Positions 37,501 to 52,500 of a stretch of 64,000 nt of DNA are shown in pieces. Each line of letters opens with the position of its first letter. Position 1 is the stretch's first letter. The notes under the pieces were generated by a model that made no database searches, was not told where the DNA came from, and was given only the letters and a program-made list of their open reading frames with translations. The stretch covers positions 4,581,169-4,645,168 of the forward strand of contig CAIIXF020000010.1 of assembly GCA_903813345.2 (NCBI GenBank). The letters are read 5' to 3'. The position numbers and the translations under genes are program-made. The DNA is from Owenia fusiformis (taxonomy: Eukaryota > Annelida > Polychaeta > Sabellida > Oweniidae).

Positions 37501-40500
37501 AACACCAAGAACCTTAAACAGTTTAGAGAATTCTCCAAACTCTGTGGGACACCTGTACAAGAATGGTCTGATCTCCTCCTCATTATACATGCTCATCACA
37601 ATTTGACTCGGCAAAATGAATTTCTGCCCATCATCTACCAAAATACACTCTGTATCCTTGAGTTTTTCTATTGACTCTATTGACTGAGGATCATCACCTT
37701 TAATGCCATGTTGCAAGAATTTGTATATATGTCTCATAATGTCAAGTTTCATGAAGTCATTGATAATGCAGTCACCTCTTTTGGTGTCAACATTCATGAG
37801 ATTTCCACACAAATTTTGGCAGTGAATAACTACCATGTTTAATGATGGAGTAACATGTATTCCCAGTTTGCTTGCAATCTCATCAATATATCGACTCATA
37901 TTCTGTAGTGGGCTGTCAATCTCATAATCAATTGTAACTTCTTGATGGTGGAGCTTGAATGGATTAGCCCAGTTGGGTAGTAAACTAGCACTTGTCCAAA
38001 TGATGTTTTCATGGGTTTCAGGTACGGATGCATTGAAACAAACAAAGGGCATTTGTTCATTATCAACTACGTTAAAGTACTGTTGCAGTTGCAGCAAAGA
38101 TTGGTTTGGTCTCGCTGGAGCAATAAATGGAATATCCTTTACTCTCTCAAGTATGTCCTCATCTATCACATTTCTCCTCTTGAACAAATGCGCTACAAGG
38201 GATTTTGATTTTGCCACTGTCTCATTGCTGGGGTTATTGAGGGCCTCTTCAGCAATTTGATATGCAAAGTCCACAAATGTATCTATTGAGATGTCATGCA
38301 CAAGACCAATTTGCCTCATGAAGTCCAGCCATTTACTTTCACAAAATGGCTTAGGAGGAAAGGCATCAGAGTCCTCTTTGAATCTATACATGACCTTGAA
38401 AACACTGTGGTGTGGATCTTTGAACATACAAGCAGGATACAGACAACCATCCTTCCCAGGTAGAAATGCTAACATGTTTAGACTAGCTAAAATTGCGGTC
38501 TTTGCAGGCCCATGTTCCTTAAGCTTTACATCCTTCAGGTACTGTAAATGAGCAACTTGCGCATCGAAGCTGAGGTAATGGAACTTTGGAAGAATGAATG
38601 TACAATACAACTCTGTTGTCGTCAATATCTTGAAGTTCATTGCATCATGTAAGACATCCAGCCCTTCATTATGTCTTAGGAAGACAATCTGTTCATTTTC
38701 TTGCCAAGCATCCATATCAGCCATAGGTATGTCTGTAGGTAGAATGTACACTGTGTAACCATTGAGCTTGATCAGATCTCCATGTGCAGTCATGTGGAAT
38801 GGTAATTCTTTCAATATGTTAACAGCAGGCTGGAAATTGGCCCATTCATCATAGCTGTCATTGAAATATTTCAGTAGGGTGATGCAATCCTCATATTGAA
38901 GCTTCCCTTTCAGAGAATCCTCTTTTGCCATAAGGTAATTCAACACGCACAATACTCCTGCTGGTTTTTCGAGGGTTGCCACTAATGTTCTTGCTAAGGC
39001 TGAGTTCAAACCAATTCCAAAGCCCTTGGCAGGTGCTAGGGAGCCACCATCCAGCATTTTACAATTCAACTCAGGGACTCCTAACATTCTCAGAGTGTCC
39101 CTCACAGGGTGGCTCATGAATCCACAATGTGTGAAATCAATAACTGTACTAGCCATACCTAATGGCACCAAATAATGATCATTTGGATCAATCAAAAGAG
39201 GCTTGAATGACATGACACCAACTCCTGTATGTGATGAAACAATGTGTGCTGGTATCAAGGCCCATTCATTCAAAGGAGAGAGCATTGTTTCGATTGAGTC
39301 AATTTTTTCTTCATGTGTAAGTTCTGTTGAACATTGATTCACAACATCAGTTTGTTCAACAAGAAAGTCCCACACATGGGCCAGCCAGTTTGGGGTTGGG
39401 ACACCACTCTCCATTGGGGACCATCGTACATGCTCCTGGCTACCCCAGAATCGGTTTGATGAAAATGTGAAGCCTAGTAGCTCAGCTAGAGCCTGAACAT
39501 CAAATGGTTTAAACACATTACTAAAGTGAGGGTCCATATCCCTAAATATTGTCAGTGCCAGGTTTCGGTGGACAAACATTTCAGCACAGTCAGGCAAGAT
39601 ATCAAATGTGGTTGCCATGAACTTTGGTGCATCCTCGTCAAAGATGTCAAGTTGGTTGTCCTCTTTCAGCAACAAGGGAAGTCCATTGAGATGCTCCTCA
39701 AAGTCAGGTTCCATTTTGCAGTATTGCAACACAATCTGCAATGTCTTCTCATCCTTGAGTGGAGTGTCATCAATCACACAAGGTAAACTCACAAGATTAC
39801 AAGCAGGAGTCTTTGATCTGAATGATTTGAAAAACTTAATGACAGCTATTGGAGATATGCATTCAACAGGTACATCACATGCTAAGAAGTTGTTGTATAC
39901 GGACATAGGGCTATGGAACACATTGAAACCACAGCTGAGGAGTACTCTTTTTAAAATAGTCCTTAACTTTTTCATCTTCCCTGGAGATTTCATATACGGA
40001 GATTTCATGGTTGGACTCGTTGGACTCCCAGGAGAGAGAAGATTCTCCTTGCTTCCATAAAAGCTTCTCCGTGTCGATGTTGGACTCCCTGTCAGATTCT
40101 CTCGGCTTCCAGAATTGCTTCTTTGGGAGCCTTCACTTCCCTTGAACAAATTTTCCTGACTACCACCAAAGCTTCTTGATCTGTCTTTGGTTGAATAGGG
40201 TAGTGGTGATGGTTCATGGAAACTTCTCGATCTGTCTGATCTGTACAATGAGTTGTCAATATCAAATGAGGCAAATCTCTCCCTTGCATTGCCCATAGAT
40301 TCAGTCAGATCATTGAAGTATGCATGTTGTAAATCATGTCCTACTGGTGGCATCCAAGCAACACGCACATCCTCAAATACATCTTCAACTGCTTCATCAT
40401 CATTGTGAAGTTTGTGTACTACTGGTAGTACAGGTAGTTGGTTCTTATGGATGTACTTGTAGAATGACACTGCGAGACCTTTCCAGTATGGGTCCTGGTG

Positions 40501-43500
40501 TACTGTGCTAGGAAACAGTTTGTTATAGCACCTAAGTCTTGCTTTCAGATTAAACCCTTCAGTGTTTGAATGAAGTGTTCCAACTATTCCAAGTTTATTC
40601 TTCATCATACACATAAGGGACACATATGCAGGTGCAATAACTTGATTCAGGAGGGTGCTGTTCCAAGAACTCCTGTAACCACCATCTTCATCTTGCCATA
40701 AACTTCTGCGTGCTTCGTGCTCAAGGGCAAAGTGACCATTTATATATACAGGTAGATTGGAATTGACGGGTAATGGAAGGATACAGTAAACCTTCCCTGA
40801 TTTAGGAGGCTGATCTATTGGATCAATTCTTGCAGCAACACCACCTCTGGGTAACAGTGCCAAATCCCCATTCCTAAATGCTTGAAGCACTGCAGTTGGA
40901 ACTTCATCAGGATCATGGAAACCAATTCTTTGTGTAATCAACCATTTCTCTTGCTGACCCCTATTGTCCTCCATGGACAGTACATATGATACCTCTTTCA
41001 ATGGTATGTTATGAACAGTTATATCTCCACGCTTAAGCTTGTGTCCAATATCTTTAACATGTGCTACAAACCTTTGTCTTCTCTGTTTGTCCTCAGGTGT
41101 CATACTGACTGTCACAGAGTAGGTATTACACAATCGATGTGTGACTCCATCAATATCTGACAGGGAAATGGATTCAGTATTGTTGATGAACAGCAAGACA
41201 TCAAACAATTCGGCTTTAAATCTACTCATCAGTTGGTCAAGCATCTTTGTTGTCATTGGATTGTTTGACAGATCTGACTTTTCAGCCATTGACTTTGACC
41301 TCAGTGGAAATCTGAACATAGTTGAGTTCTGCAGGTCAAACTTGTCATCTAAATAACAAGGAAATACATCTGTGAAAATGTGCCTCAGATCACTCACATT
41401 GTCATATCTTCGACCAGGTTCATCTGGGGTTGCACCAGGCACATACTGACAATGTGGGTCAAACGCAACCAAAGTTTCCCCAACTTCAGGTCCCTGTGTA
41501 AGGAATGTTGGGGTGTCTGTAAGGTGGTATACACAATTGAATCCAATACCATACTGTCCAGTTTTGTTAGGGTCTTTACTTTTTGTTCCTTCCCCAAGAT
41601 TTTGAATCCCATCTAAATCTGCAGGAGTAAATGGTCTATTGTTGTATACACATAGTGCTGGACCTTGCAAAGGTCTCCAACATTCTTCAAATACACGCTG
41701 AGTTGAATGTTGTCTTGGGTCTCTTACAAAATGGACATCTGTAGCTTGGGCATCATCAGCATTTTGTAGAATCTCTTTCAATATTTCTTTATCACATGGA
41801 TATGCTGCCAATATCCTATTTAGTCTGTTTGTAAGCTTTTCCTTCTGCCCAAAAGGAATACCTTGCGAGTGTTTCTTCAACATTTCCTGCCTTTTAGTAT
41901 TCACACCAAGCTGCTTTGACATCTCATATGGAATACGCTGATGAGAGAATTTCATTTCATCATCTTCTGGCAGCCAATGTGATTCTGGGTCATTGTAACA
42001 CAAAATTTTTGATGAATGAAGAATTCCCCGAGCGTCTGGAATGTATACAGTTCCTAGCTGCTCAATCACCTCAGTGATCTTTAACCTTGATTCAATCATG
42101 CATTCATTCAGCAGCATACAAAGTCTCAATGCTAACTTCAGGTCATCTTTTTCAAGAGCATATCCATTATGCGTAGAGTGCATTTCCTGGAGGGCAGAGA
42201 CAAAATCACTGATTTCAAACACTTCTCTTACTCCTGCCTCACTATACAAGGTTCCAAACTTATGGATCAGGTCCTCTGACAGACCATAAAGGTAGGGTGG
42301 GCAAGTATGTTGAAACTTGAATGCCAACTGAGATGGTCTGAGAAATTTTCCATCCAACAGAATGAAAAACCTGTATTGTAGACCTTCCCTCACCATTTGC
42401 CTCAGTTTTGCATTAGAGCCCATTATCACATCTTGGAAATAGTTGTAAATGCTATAGCACAACTTCTGTACTTCAGTATAAACATTTCTATCATTCAAAT
42501 CAACATCTGAAGTAACAATCGAGTCCAACTGAGCAAATACCTGATCTACTGTGATTGTTTTAGACCCGAAGCCAAAGAAAGCTGATACAAGCTCAGGCAT
42601 GGTACCCAGTACATTCTCATTCAAAATGGGCTCGATGCAGCATACTAAGTTTTGCGATTCTTCCTTATACAGATTGTTTGGAGCCTGTAATCCATCTGCT
42701 TCTAAGTCATTTCCCTTCCAGGCAACTGGAAAGAATTTTGGACTCTCTTTGATAGGGAGGAATGGTATATTGCGCATTTTAGACATAACATCAGTTAGCT
42801 CATTGGAATCAAAGTTATCATTTTTGTAGCTAGGCCATTGTCTGCTCTTTGATGATTCTAGCTGTGAAATACTTGCATGTACCATTCCTTCTTCTATGAG
42901 GTCTAACTTCTTGTTTAGAAATGATATCAGAGCACTTGTCTTTTGACATGCTTCTTGGTGCGGTAGGTTCTGAATGGATTCAGCAATGACAAGTGTTTCT
43001 TCCCATGACAAATCTCCTTTTTTCATACCAAGAGACTCCAATTTTAAGAGTATCTCTGGAGCCAAGTACGTGTAATCTGTGCCACAGGGAAACCGACCAT
43101 CATCTCGAGAGAACAATTTTGACAACTTTGAGGAAAACGGATGAATTAGCTCTGATGGCCTTTTCAACACTTCACCAAATGGAGAGACTGGTATACATGG
43201 TGATTCCTTCATTAAAGCGAATAAGTCGTCATTGTCCTCTTTCAATGCATTTAACATGAGAGCATCTCTTATAGTAGAATCAATCGTAAGTATATTTGGG
43301 AAGAAGACCTCCCTGAAGAACTCAGCTTTTTTGTAGGTCTTCTCTTCTATAATACTTTCCAGACCTGAAGCTGCAAATCCCTGCAATATTGGTTGTGGCA
43401 AATTGATAACAACTTTTCCTATTCCATCTTGGCATTGTCTGAAAACATCATATGCTGATGAGCCAACCACAGATAGGCCTATATCTGCATGCAAGAAGGC

Positions 43501-46500
43501 TGCCTGACAAAGGTTTACCCATTGAGGACCATCTGAGAATAACTTTGGAGCATCAAGACTTGTTGATGCAAGGATTTCATAAACCCCATGAAGAAGATGT
43601 TTGCAGTTGGTTTCTATGAATTCTATATTTGGCCATAATGATGTGCAATCCGTCCCATTTGGCATCAGTCTGGCCAAGTCCTCTAAGAGGTAAATGTATG
43701 ACTTTGTTACCGCATCCAATAGTAATGCCTCATTCCAAGCTGCTCTCACATCAAACTTGTCATCCTCCGACCTCTCACATAAATGCCTCCTACTAGATGT
43801 GATTGCAAATGCACCATTGATATGCACAGGTAGGCCACTTTTTATAGGGAGAGGTAGGTAGCAATAAACTGAACCATTATGCTCATTTGTTTGAGGATTT
43901 AATATTGGCTCTGGTATATAACTATCACCCTCACTTTGGTGAAGACATACAGCAACCCCTCCTGCAGGCATCAATGTATTGTCCTTCAATGCCAACTTCA
44001 AAGCTTGGTCAGTTCCCATACAGGATGTAACTAACCATGTATCCTTCTTCATAGTAAAATCCGTATTGAGGATCCAGTGTGCACTTTCTGTTGTTGTACA
44101 CTTCACACTAATCACTACAGAAAGTTCAGGAGTTTCATGTGTCACATCTTCTGATAGAGGGTCACTACTGTGGCGTATGTTCTGTAGTGCTTGGGTTGAA
44201 GCCTGGAGAATGTTCATGTTAATCATCTGTGGATTAGCTGATTGTGGCATGTTGAGTGACCTCATCACCTTGATAGGTTTCTTTGTCACCTGAAATAACT
44301 CAATAGGTGAGATGACACTTCTTTCTGAATCAGAGAGGTGGTAGAGAGTAACTTTGCGAACATTCTGTGTGAACAGCAGTAGGGAACTTGCCCCTTTGAT
44401 GAACATATGTAGCAGTTCAATCACTTCATCATGGTCATAGTGGCGGTTACATATTTCACTTCTGATCGCCTGTTGTTTTGTTCTTAGGGGGAATCTGAAC
44501 AATGTGAAGTCATATGAATCCTCACCATCATCCTTGTTGTTGAGATTGCAACCAAATATTCCATTGAATGGTTTGAATTGGTTACCTAATTTTCTCAACT
44601 TCTTTCTATTTCTGTTGATGTCTATTTTGATCCCTGGTTTTGATTTGTCTTTTATCCCCTTTCCTAAATGAGTTGTATGTGGGTCAAAAATGACAATATT
44701 GTGACGGCTGATGAAACTTGGGACATCAGTGAGGTTGTAGATAGCATTAAATCCAAGTCCAAACCTCCCAATTTTGTCAGTCTGAGCTTCCTTGGTTGCC
44801 CCACTCAACATGGTAATATTCTCAAAGTCCTTGTCAGTGAATACAGCATTGTTATATGCCCAAATGGCTGGACCTTGGCATTCACGCATCCCTTCATCAA
44901 TAAGACATGTCCTGGCATCTTTGTTTTCTCTCTGATCATATAGTATTTTGACCTCTGTTGCTCCTGCATCATCTGCATTTTGGATGAGCTCTTTTGGTAC
45001 AGCAAATCCATCAGTATATTCAGTTAGAAGATTCTTAAGTCGTCTAGTAAGGGGATCAGACTGCCCAAAACTCAGGTCAAGTTCTTCAGCATCCAACATG
45101 CGACTCATTAAAGTTGGAACTCCTAATATTTCTGCAGTAGTATTTGGTATGTTTGGATGCACAAACAATATCTGTTCCTCATCTTCTTCTAAATCACTGA
45201 GATCATGTCCTTTTCTTAGCCACTCTTCATCACAGAATGTGCATTCATTAACTTGGACCATGCGTATTGTGTTCTCTCCATTGACATGAGTAGGAATTAA
45301 TAGATGTTTCATGAGTTCCTCAGAGATCTCCTGCCCAGGTGGAGGCTTCAGCTCATTAAGTATGGCAACACACAGCTGGAGGTCATACTTTAGTTCATTC
45401 TCAGGTACATCATTGTTAGGATGCTTGTCATACTTCTCTTTGATAAGCCTCAGTACATCAGTCAAGTCACACATGTTCCTGATCCCACATTTTGATAGAA
45501 ACTCTTGGAACTGTTCTACCTCAGGTGGTAGGCAATGTATATAGGGTTTCAAATCTGTGAAGGGTTTGTCCAGAATTACTTCATTCACAGATGCAAACCC
45601 CTCTCCATGCCAGACCCAGGAACTAATGCGATGATCAAACATTTTCTCTAACACATCCTCTGTGTCATGTGCACACAGGGAATTGTAAGTGCTGATTACC
45701 ATGCCAAGGTAGGTTGATTTGTCTTCTACTGTGTATGAGGTGGCTAGGTGAGATAAGTGTCCAATGACGAAATCTAAGGAAGGAGGTTCATCCCATTTGA
45801 ATACTGTCTCAACACGTGGCTCAGTTTGGAAGTTGACGATAGGTACAACTGCACCAACTATGCTGGCATACTTCGCGCACTTCATATCCTTTGGTTTGCA
45901 TAATGTATCTGATGAGAACCATCTTAAATGGTTTGGATAATATGCAGGTCTTTTCACCTTAGGATTCACCCAAGGAACCTCCATCAGTTGTTCATATAGT
46001 GGAAGGCCATCTATTTCTTCATGTAGTATATCTGTGTGGTTGTTGAAGAACTCCAGCAATGACTCAGATTTCACAAATAGCTGTTCAACAGTGATGGAAC
46101 CACTCTCATAGAGCCCTAGCATGTTTGACGCTGTATATATTATGTCTTCAGCAGATAGGGAGTCAATGGACTTCAGGCCTATCTCTTTGAGAGTTGCAAG
46201 TACTGTTGGTTCTGCATAGACACCTGTTGGGAATTCATCTTCACCAAGGAAAATCCTTTGCAGAATGTCAGATTCAGGGTCACACAGATTATCTGGTGTC
46301 ATTAACATACCATTTGGTTTCGGCACAAAAGCCAGGTTGGATATTGAGCTCATGAAGGTTGGGTCCTGGTCCACATATGAATGGAAATGCTTTAGGACAT
46401 ACAACATCAATTCTTCCGTTTTTTCTGGATCAAGTGCCATGCTTTGTATCTCAGGAAACATTATATCAGTCAGAAGCTGGGTTATATGAAGCTGCTTAAC

Positions 46501-49500
46501 TCCAAGGATATCAGCAAGATTTTTGGCATGATTTGTGTTCAGAACAAGAAGCTTCTTAGGAGATGCAATAGGCAGACGCTCTAATGGGGCTGCATTTGGC
46601 ACATCATTAATTGACACAAAATGTGTTTCCTCACCACCACTCCCTGCAAGTGTTTCAAATAGTGGTAACATCTTTAGGACCTCAATGTGACTGTCATCAA
46701 GGTCTATTGCACTGACTCTGGAGAGGTGGGCTCTCAAACTACATTTCTGTTCAGCTGTAGTTTTCTCATTGATTTCTCCAGCGAGGTCCATATGCTCTGT
46801 CTTGGCTGATAGGACACTGAGGATGCTAGCCACAGAAGGAGTGTGGATATAGTTTCTATGGATGGCAGGGTGGTATTTAAGATATTGAGGTAGATCCTCT
46901 ATGATGATCACACCTAATGCTTCTAGAGTTCCACAGACTACATCATCTAGGTATAAGCCTTCTGCTGATTTCATGACCAATCCAGCGATTGATGATAATG
47001 GCACAAGGATGATTTCATTGGACGATTCTCCAGGGTTATTTATTGGTAGGATTGGTAGATCTTCAAAGGCACGAAGATCATGATGGAAGTACTTGTGGAG
47101 ATATTCCCATAGATGCTCTAACCATTCTCTGGGAGGATGGTTCAGGCCTTCATTTCCAGGAAGCCAAGTGACCTGTTCAGTTTGCAGCCAATCAGGGGGC
47201 AGTGTTTCTGGTATAAGTCTTGCAACTTCCACATCCTCTAGCTTTTTAAGTTGTGTATAGCCTAAAACCAAAGCCAATTAAAACTTCTCAAAACGAGGCA
47301 ATAACATGATGTCACCACCTGCCATTTGTTACAGATGCAAACCACAAAACACCAACAACAAAAAAGTTGGAGACTATTACAATATGTCACTTGTGGTGGA
47401 CATGGTGACATAATTATTAATGGTTTATCAAAATGTATTCATTGTATTTATATGTTAAATTGCTTCATGTATCTAATTTTGTTCATGATATGTTTGGTTT
47501 GAATTTGGTCTATCAGTTGCAAAGGTTTCTCAAGTTTTTAAAATGTGGAGATCTGAATCTAGAATTCAAATTTATCGAAAACGTAGTGGGAATTGATAGA
47601 TCCTGATCTTTCTAAATTGCCATTTTGATGTTTACAAAGTTTTGGTGATTTTGGTAATATTGTTTACTTTTCTCATAGTGTTCCCAAGCCACTGTGTCTC
47701 TGCAACAAGATGTGAACATGTTGCAGGCCCTTGTTGCATAGACACAGTGGCTTGGTAACACACTGTAATCCATTATATTTTGTATGGAATAAATCATGCA
47801 TATGCTACTTACCTTTATGAATTGCCTTCATCAGAGATTCCTTTATGCTGTCATCAATAGAGGGGTCCAGAATCCTGTCCTCCATGCTTGGTAACAACGA
47901 CATAGGGGTTGCCTCTGTTGTAATATAGATTGGCTCAGATTCGTGACGATTTCGAAATTCAATGAATTCCCCATTGGCTAAAGGTAAGAGTTCCAGGCCA
48001 ATCAATGTCAAGTATTGTTCATCCTTCAGTACAAACTTCAGAAGTTTGATTTTAGGGCCATATTCGAGGTATCTATAATACTGGTCCCCTGTTTTTAAAA
48101 CACTGAGCACAAGAAATGGGTCTATGATATGTGGCCGACTTGTCCCATACATTTTTACTGCTTTCACTAAGTGACGTGGAACATCTGCTACTTTACTATT
48201 GGCCGCATTCAAAGCTTGTAGAATGACCTGGGATGATGGGTCATCCTGCTTCAAAGTGTTGAATATTGCCTCGTGTACTCTCACCCAAAGTCCACCATCT
48301 GCTGAAGTGTATATAACAGCATACTTGAGAAGTTCATGGTAAAATGGCTCAATGATTATTCGCCATTTTGCATCCACTTTTTTCATATCAGCCAATGTTT
48401 TGTATATGAGATCAACTGTAAGTGTTTCAATAATGCCTCTTTCTTGAAGTTTGATGGCCTGGACGATTAATTCCACGTAAGCTTTGGGGAGTACATCTCG
48501 TAATATACACTGATTCCACAATAGTTTTTTATCTGTCAGGGAAAGATTATCAAACACTCCTTGGTCATTTGGCCATTTTAGATGCCTACGATTCTGTTCC
48601 AGAGCAAAGTAGCTATTTACATGTACGGGAAGTCCAGTGGGGCTTTCCTTTTCTATTGGCAGGGGCAAGAAACAGAATATTTGACCTTGTGGCCCTCGTT
48701 TAACAGTATCCTCAAGTTGAGATGTATTGACTGTATTTATAGCACCATTGTCTTGACTAGTGTCACCATCATGCTCCTCATGGTGACCATTTCTATCACT
48801 TTCACTATTCGCCCCATTCTCTATTTGGGTCTCACTTTCTGGAGTTATCGTGGGTGTCAAATCCTCTTCCAAGTCATCGTCGTAAGCTTTATCAAGTGAC
48901 ATTGCAACACCCACCCATGGAAGATAACCCAAATCAGGGTCATTATGCAATTTTCTAAGATTACGGGACATCATTCCTCCAGCGTAATAATTTGTGACTA
49001 GCCAAGTTTCGTAAGTTGTTACCTCATTGAAGTCTGCAAAACTCGAGATTTCAAAGATCACAGGGAATGTTGTCGTGGTATGTGATTCCATCCATTTAAA
49101 CACATCAATTCGCCTGAGAAAGTTCTTTCGCTGAGCTCGTACATTGTTAATTGTTCGATCACTGATTCTTACACGAAATGATAAGATTGGATCCATATCA
49201 AATTCTCCTCTTCTATAGAGTTCAATGGTCTCGACAGAGTTCAGAAACAACAGCATTAGAGGAGCCTCCACTTTGAAAGAATCAAGCAACCGTTCCATGC
49301 GATTTGTATCATATATAGCGTCAGATAAGGCTGAATTTTCTTGTCGAAGTGGAAACCGAAACAGTGTGCTGTCATAGTAACCTGATTCAAAGGCACCTGA
49401 GGTACACCCAAAAAGACCTTTAAACGGGTCAAATTGATCAGGTAGAGAGTCTATAACACTTTTGGATTTCTTTAAATGCCATCCATGTGTCCCTGAGGAG

Positions 49501-52500
49501 AAGGTTGTCTGATGGGGGTCTATAATACCTATTCGCTCACCACTCAGGATCATAGGCAGATCTGGAAGAAATAATTGTAAAACATGATGTGGAAATATTA
49601 ATACATAACTGGAGTCAGTGTTAAATGATGAAAAAATTACAAGTACAAGATGTTTTGAATGACAGATATAGCCAGTCCTTGAGAACATAACACATACTCT
49701 ATAAATCATATTATGATTCATGCAGTTCTGGATCAGACATAGTTATATTTTATCACAAAGTTCAATCATGTACTTTACATCGATCTAAAATATCTCTTGA
49801 GTACCTTGTCAATAGCTCTGATTGCAATAGTGCAGAAAACAAGTACTGTTTCTATGGTAATAAACAACAACAGACAGAAGCTGGGAATAATTTAAAAAAC
49901 AATTTGATCGAAACTTGCATTGATTTATAACTTGAAAATGCTTAAAAATATACATTTATGAGGTATGTTCTCATGTATTGGCTATATATAAATATGTAGA
50001 CCATTTCTGTTAAAATTTATTTTTCAATCCCTTGGATTTCAGTTTACATGTTCCTATTTCATTTTTCCTCCTTGCTTAACATATAATAAGGAACTAAAAC
50101 ATTAACATTTCTTATTTTAAGTTTTATTGCATACATGATGGCTACAGTAATATGTGTTTCAAAAATGAACAATCCAATTTTACATTCATACTACCATGCC
50201 CATAGGCATAATTACAAGATCTATATATGATACGTTAACATACCTGTCAAATGAAATACAGATTTGAACCCCAAGCCGAAATATCCAACTTTAAGTGGAT
50301 CTCTTTCTTTTATGCTTTCACATAACATTCTGATTCCTTTCCAGTCTTCCTCCTTGAATAAGGCATCATTGTATGCATATAGTGCAGTACCCTGTAAATG
50401 ATAAAGGAACATATTACAATATAGTATTTACATATACAATAGTTCTGTACACCCCAAGTCAAAATAAGACGCAGTGATAAATATTGCATTTTGAAGAGCG
50501 AAAATGCCTCCATATAATTGCCTAAAACAAAATTAGATCTTGGTACTTGTCTGCTCTTTCATCTGTAAAGATTTCTACTGGAACAGATGAGCAGTTTAAA
50601 TTTTGATGACAAGATTAATCTACCCTGCATGCAGAGTCTAGTTAAACTACACGAAGATGAAGTCCAAGACGAAGACGAAGCTCTCTTTGAAGTCAAACAA
50701 ATGCAAAGGGTAAGATTAATCTTTTATTCTATAATCAGAGGACATGAAATTCATAAATCCTGATGCAACAGAAATCTCTCTCTAACTCTCAATATATTTT
50801 AACCCTATCAATGCTACAAAAAAGGCAAATATTTCATTTTGCTGCTAATTCAAGAATGAAGAGCTTTTGCCTCAGTGCTAGACTTTTCATGGTAAAATAG
50901 AGAAAATTAGGCCTCGGTATATCTGACTTCATAACTTAGTCATTATTTCCGATGGAACCATGTATGATACATCGTTGGAAAGCTAAAATGATTATCTTGA
51001 TGAATAAATTATTCAAATATGCAAATTAGATATGACGTCATCAATATGGCCGCCATTTTACTTATTAGAAAAATAACGCTGTAAAATACAATTCATAGGT
51101 AATCATGAATTAATCCATTTGCCCCTACATCACATCCAATCAAATATAAATTATAAAATAGGACAAAAAACTAGACAAAAATATAATTGCCCATGAATTT
51201 GTCATTTGCAGATGATATCTGGAACAATACATAGCACCGTCGGCCGACCATAACGTTTATAATCTTATCAAAGCTCATTTTCTACTAAAATCCTTGATTT
51301 TTTACCAAAATATTGATGGTATTACAAAAACAATTAATTATTACATTTGTATCTTATTTTGTCTACTGATATCAATACATAATATAAATATGAAGTTAAT
51401 TAAATCATTCTGGATCAATACATGTATAGAAGATAAGAGAATTTCACACATACATATATCAATATCTGTTACCATGACAACGGGTAAGTGGATGTAACAT
51501 TTTGTAAGAATTTGCAATTTACAGTACAATTAATTCACTAGCGTCCAGATTGATTTCAATTCTATCCTCAAAAAAAAATCTGCTCAAAGTTATAACTTAT
51601 TGTTAGCATTATGGCAATGAATATATGTTACCATGGCAACAGATTATGGTTTAACTTGACAAGTCACACTTAGTTTGTTTGTTTGGTTGTTTGTTTTATT
51701 CATTATTTATATTGAAAAGTTACAGTCGTATAAATTGGACATTTAGATTGATTGATTTATGCCCCTTGTATTTTCCTTTAATTTTTTCCCATCGTTTTTA
51801 CATTTCAACCTATAGATTGTTGGTTGAAGAAGGTATTGAATGAGATATATTTTGTGCTATAGTATTACTATATATTCATGTTCAATGTGTCTGCCAGCAG
51901 GAGTTGCCCAAATTCATATCCTCTCCTCTTGCTGTTGAGAAGAAACATTTCAAATGAAACCCTTTCCACATTCTGTCCTGGAATGGTGACAGGTCCCTAG
52001 CTGGCTACACAGAACATACTGCTTTTCTTGTTGTCAGGTAATATTCCTGGCCAATGGCTTAGTGCATTAACTAAAGTGCAGGACAGGAGGCAGTTGCAAG
52101 GCCCTCAATCAGGTCAATCATAAATGAGTATCTGAAAACAAACATCAGTAATATTATTTATAAATGTTCACTTACATTGAAATTGATATATATATTGTGG
52201 TGTATATTCAAAATTGTAATTGATATTAAAAGAAAATTAAAGAAAATATCATTTTATATCAGTTTCTTTAAAAAAGATACAATACATTTGTTACATGATT
52301 ACACTGCCATATGAGGGTTATGGAAATTCATAATCAGACTTGACAGTCAAGGGGCTAGCTAATGATATGAGCAGCTGTTGAGAACAGTTGCAAACTCGAC
52401 ACCTACTGTAGTGAAAAGATTAGCTAGTATATGTACATGTATGTACCAAAAGTACCCTCTCAATGATCAGTTTCGACCATACCTGTAGCTCATGCTGACA

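Noticed and set aside
35504-46489. Many plus-strand open frames of 60-150 codons opposite the SACS giant exon
   Set aside because: They are antisense shadows of the 12-kb sacsin frame and show no independent motifs.
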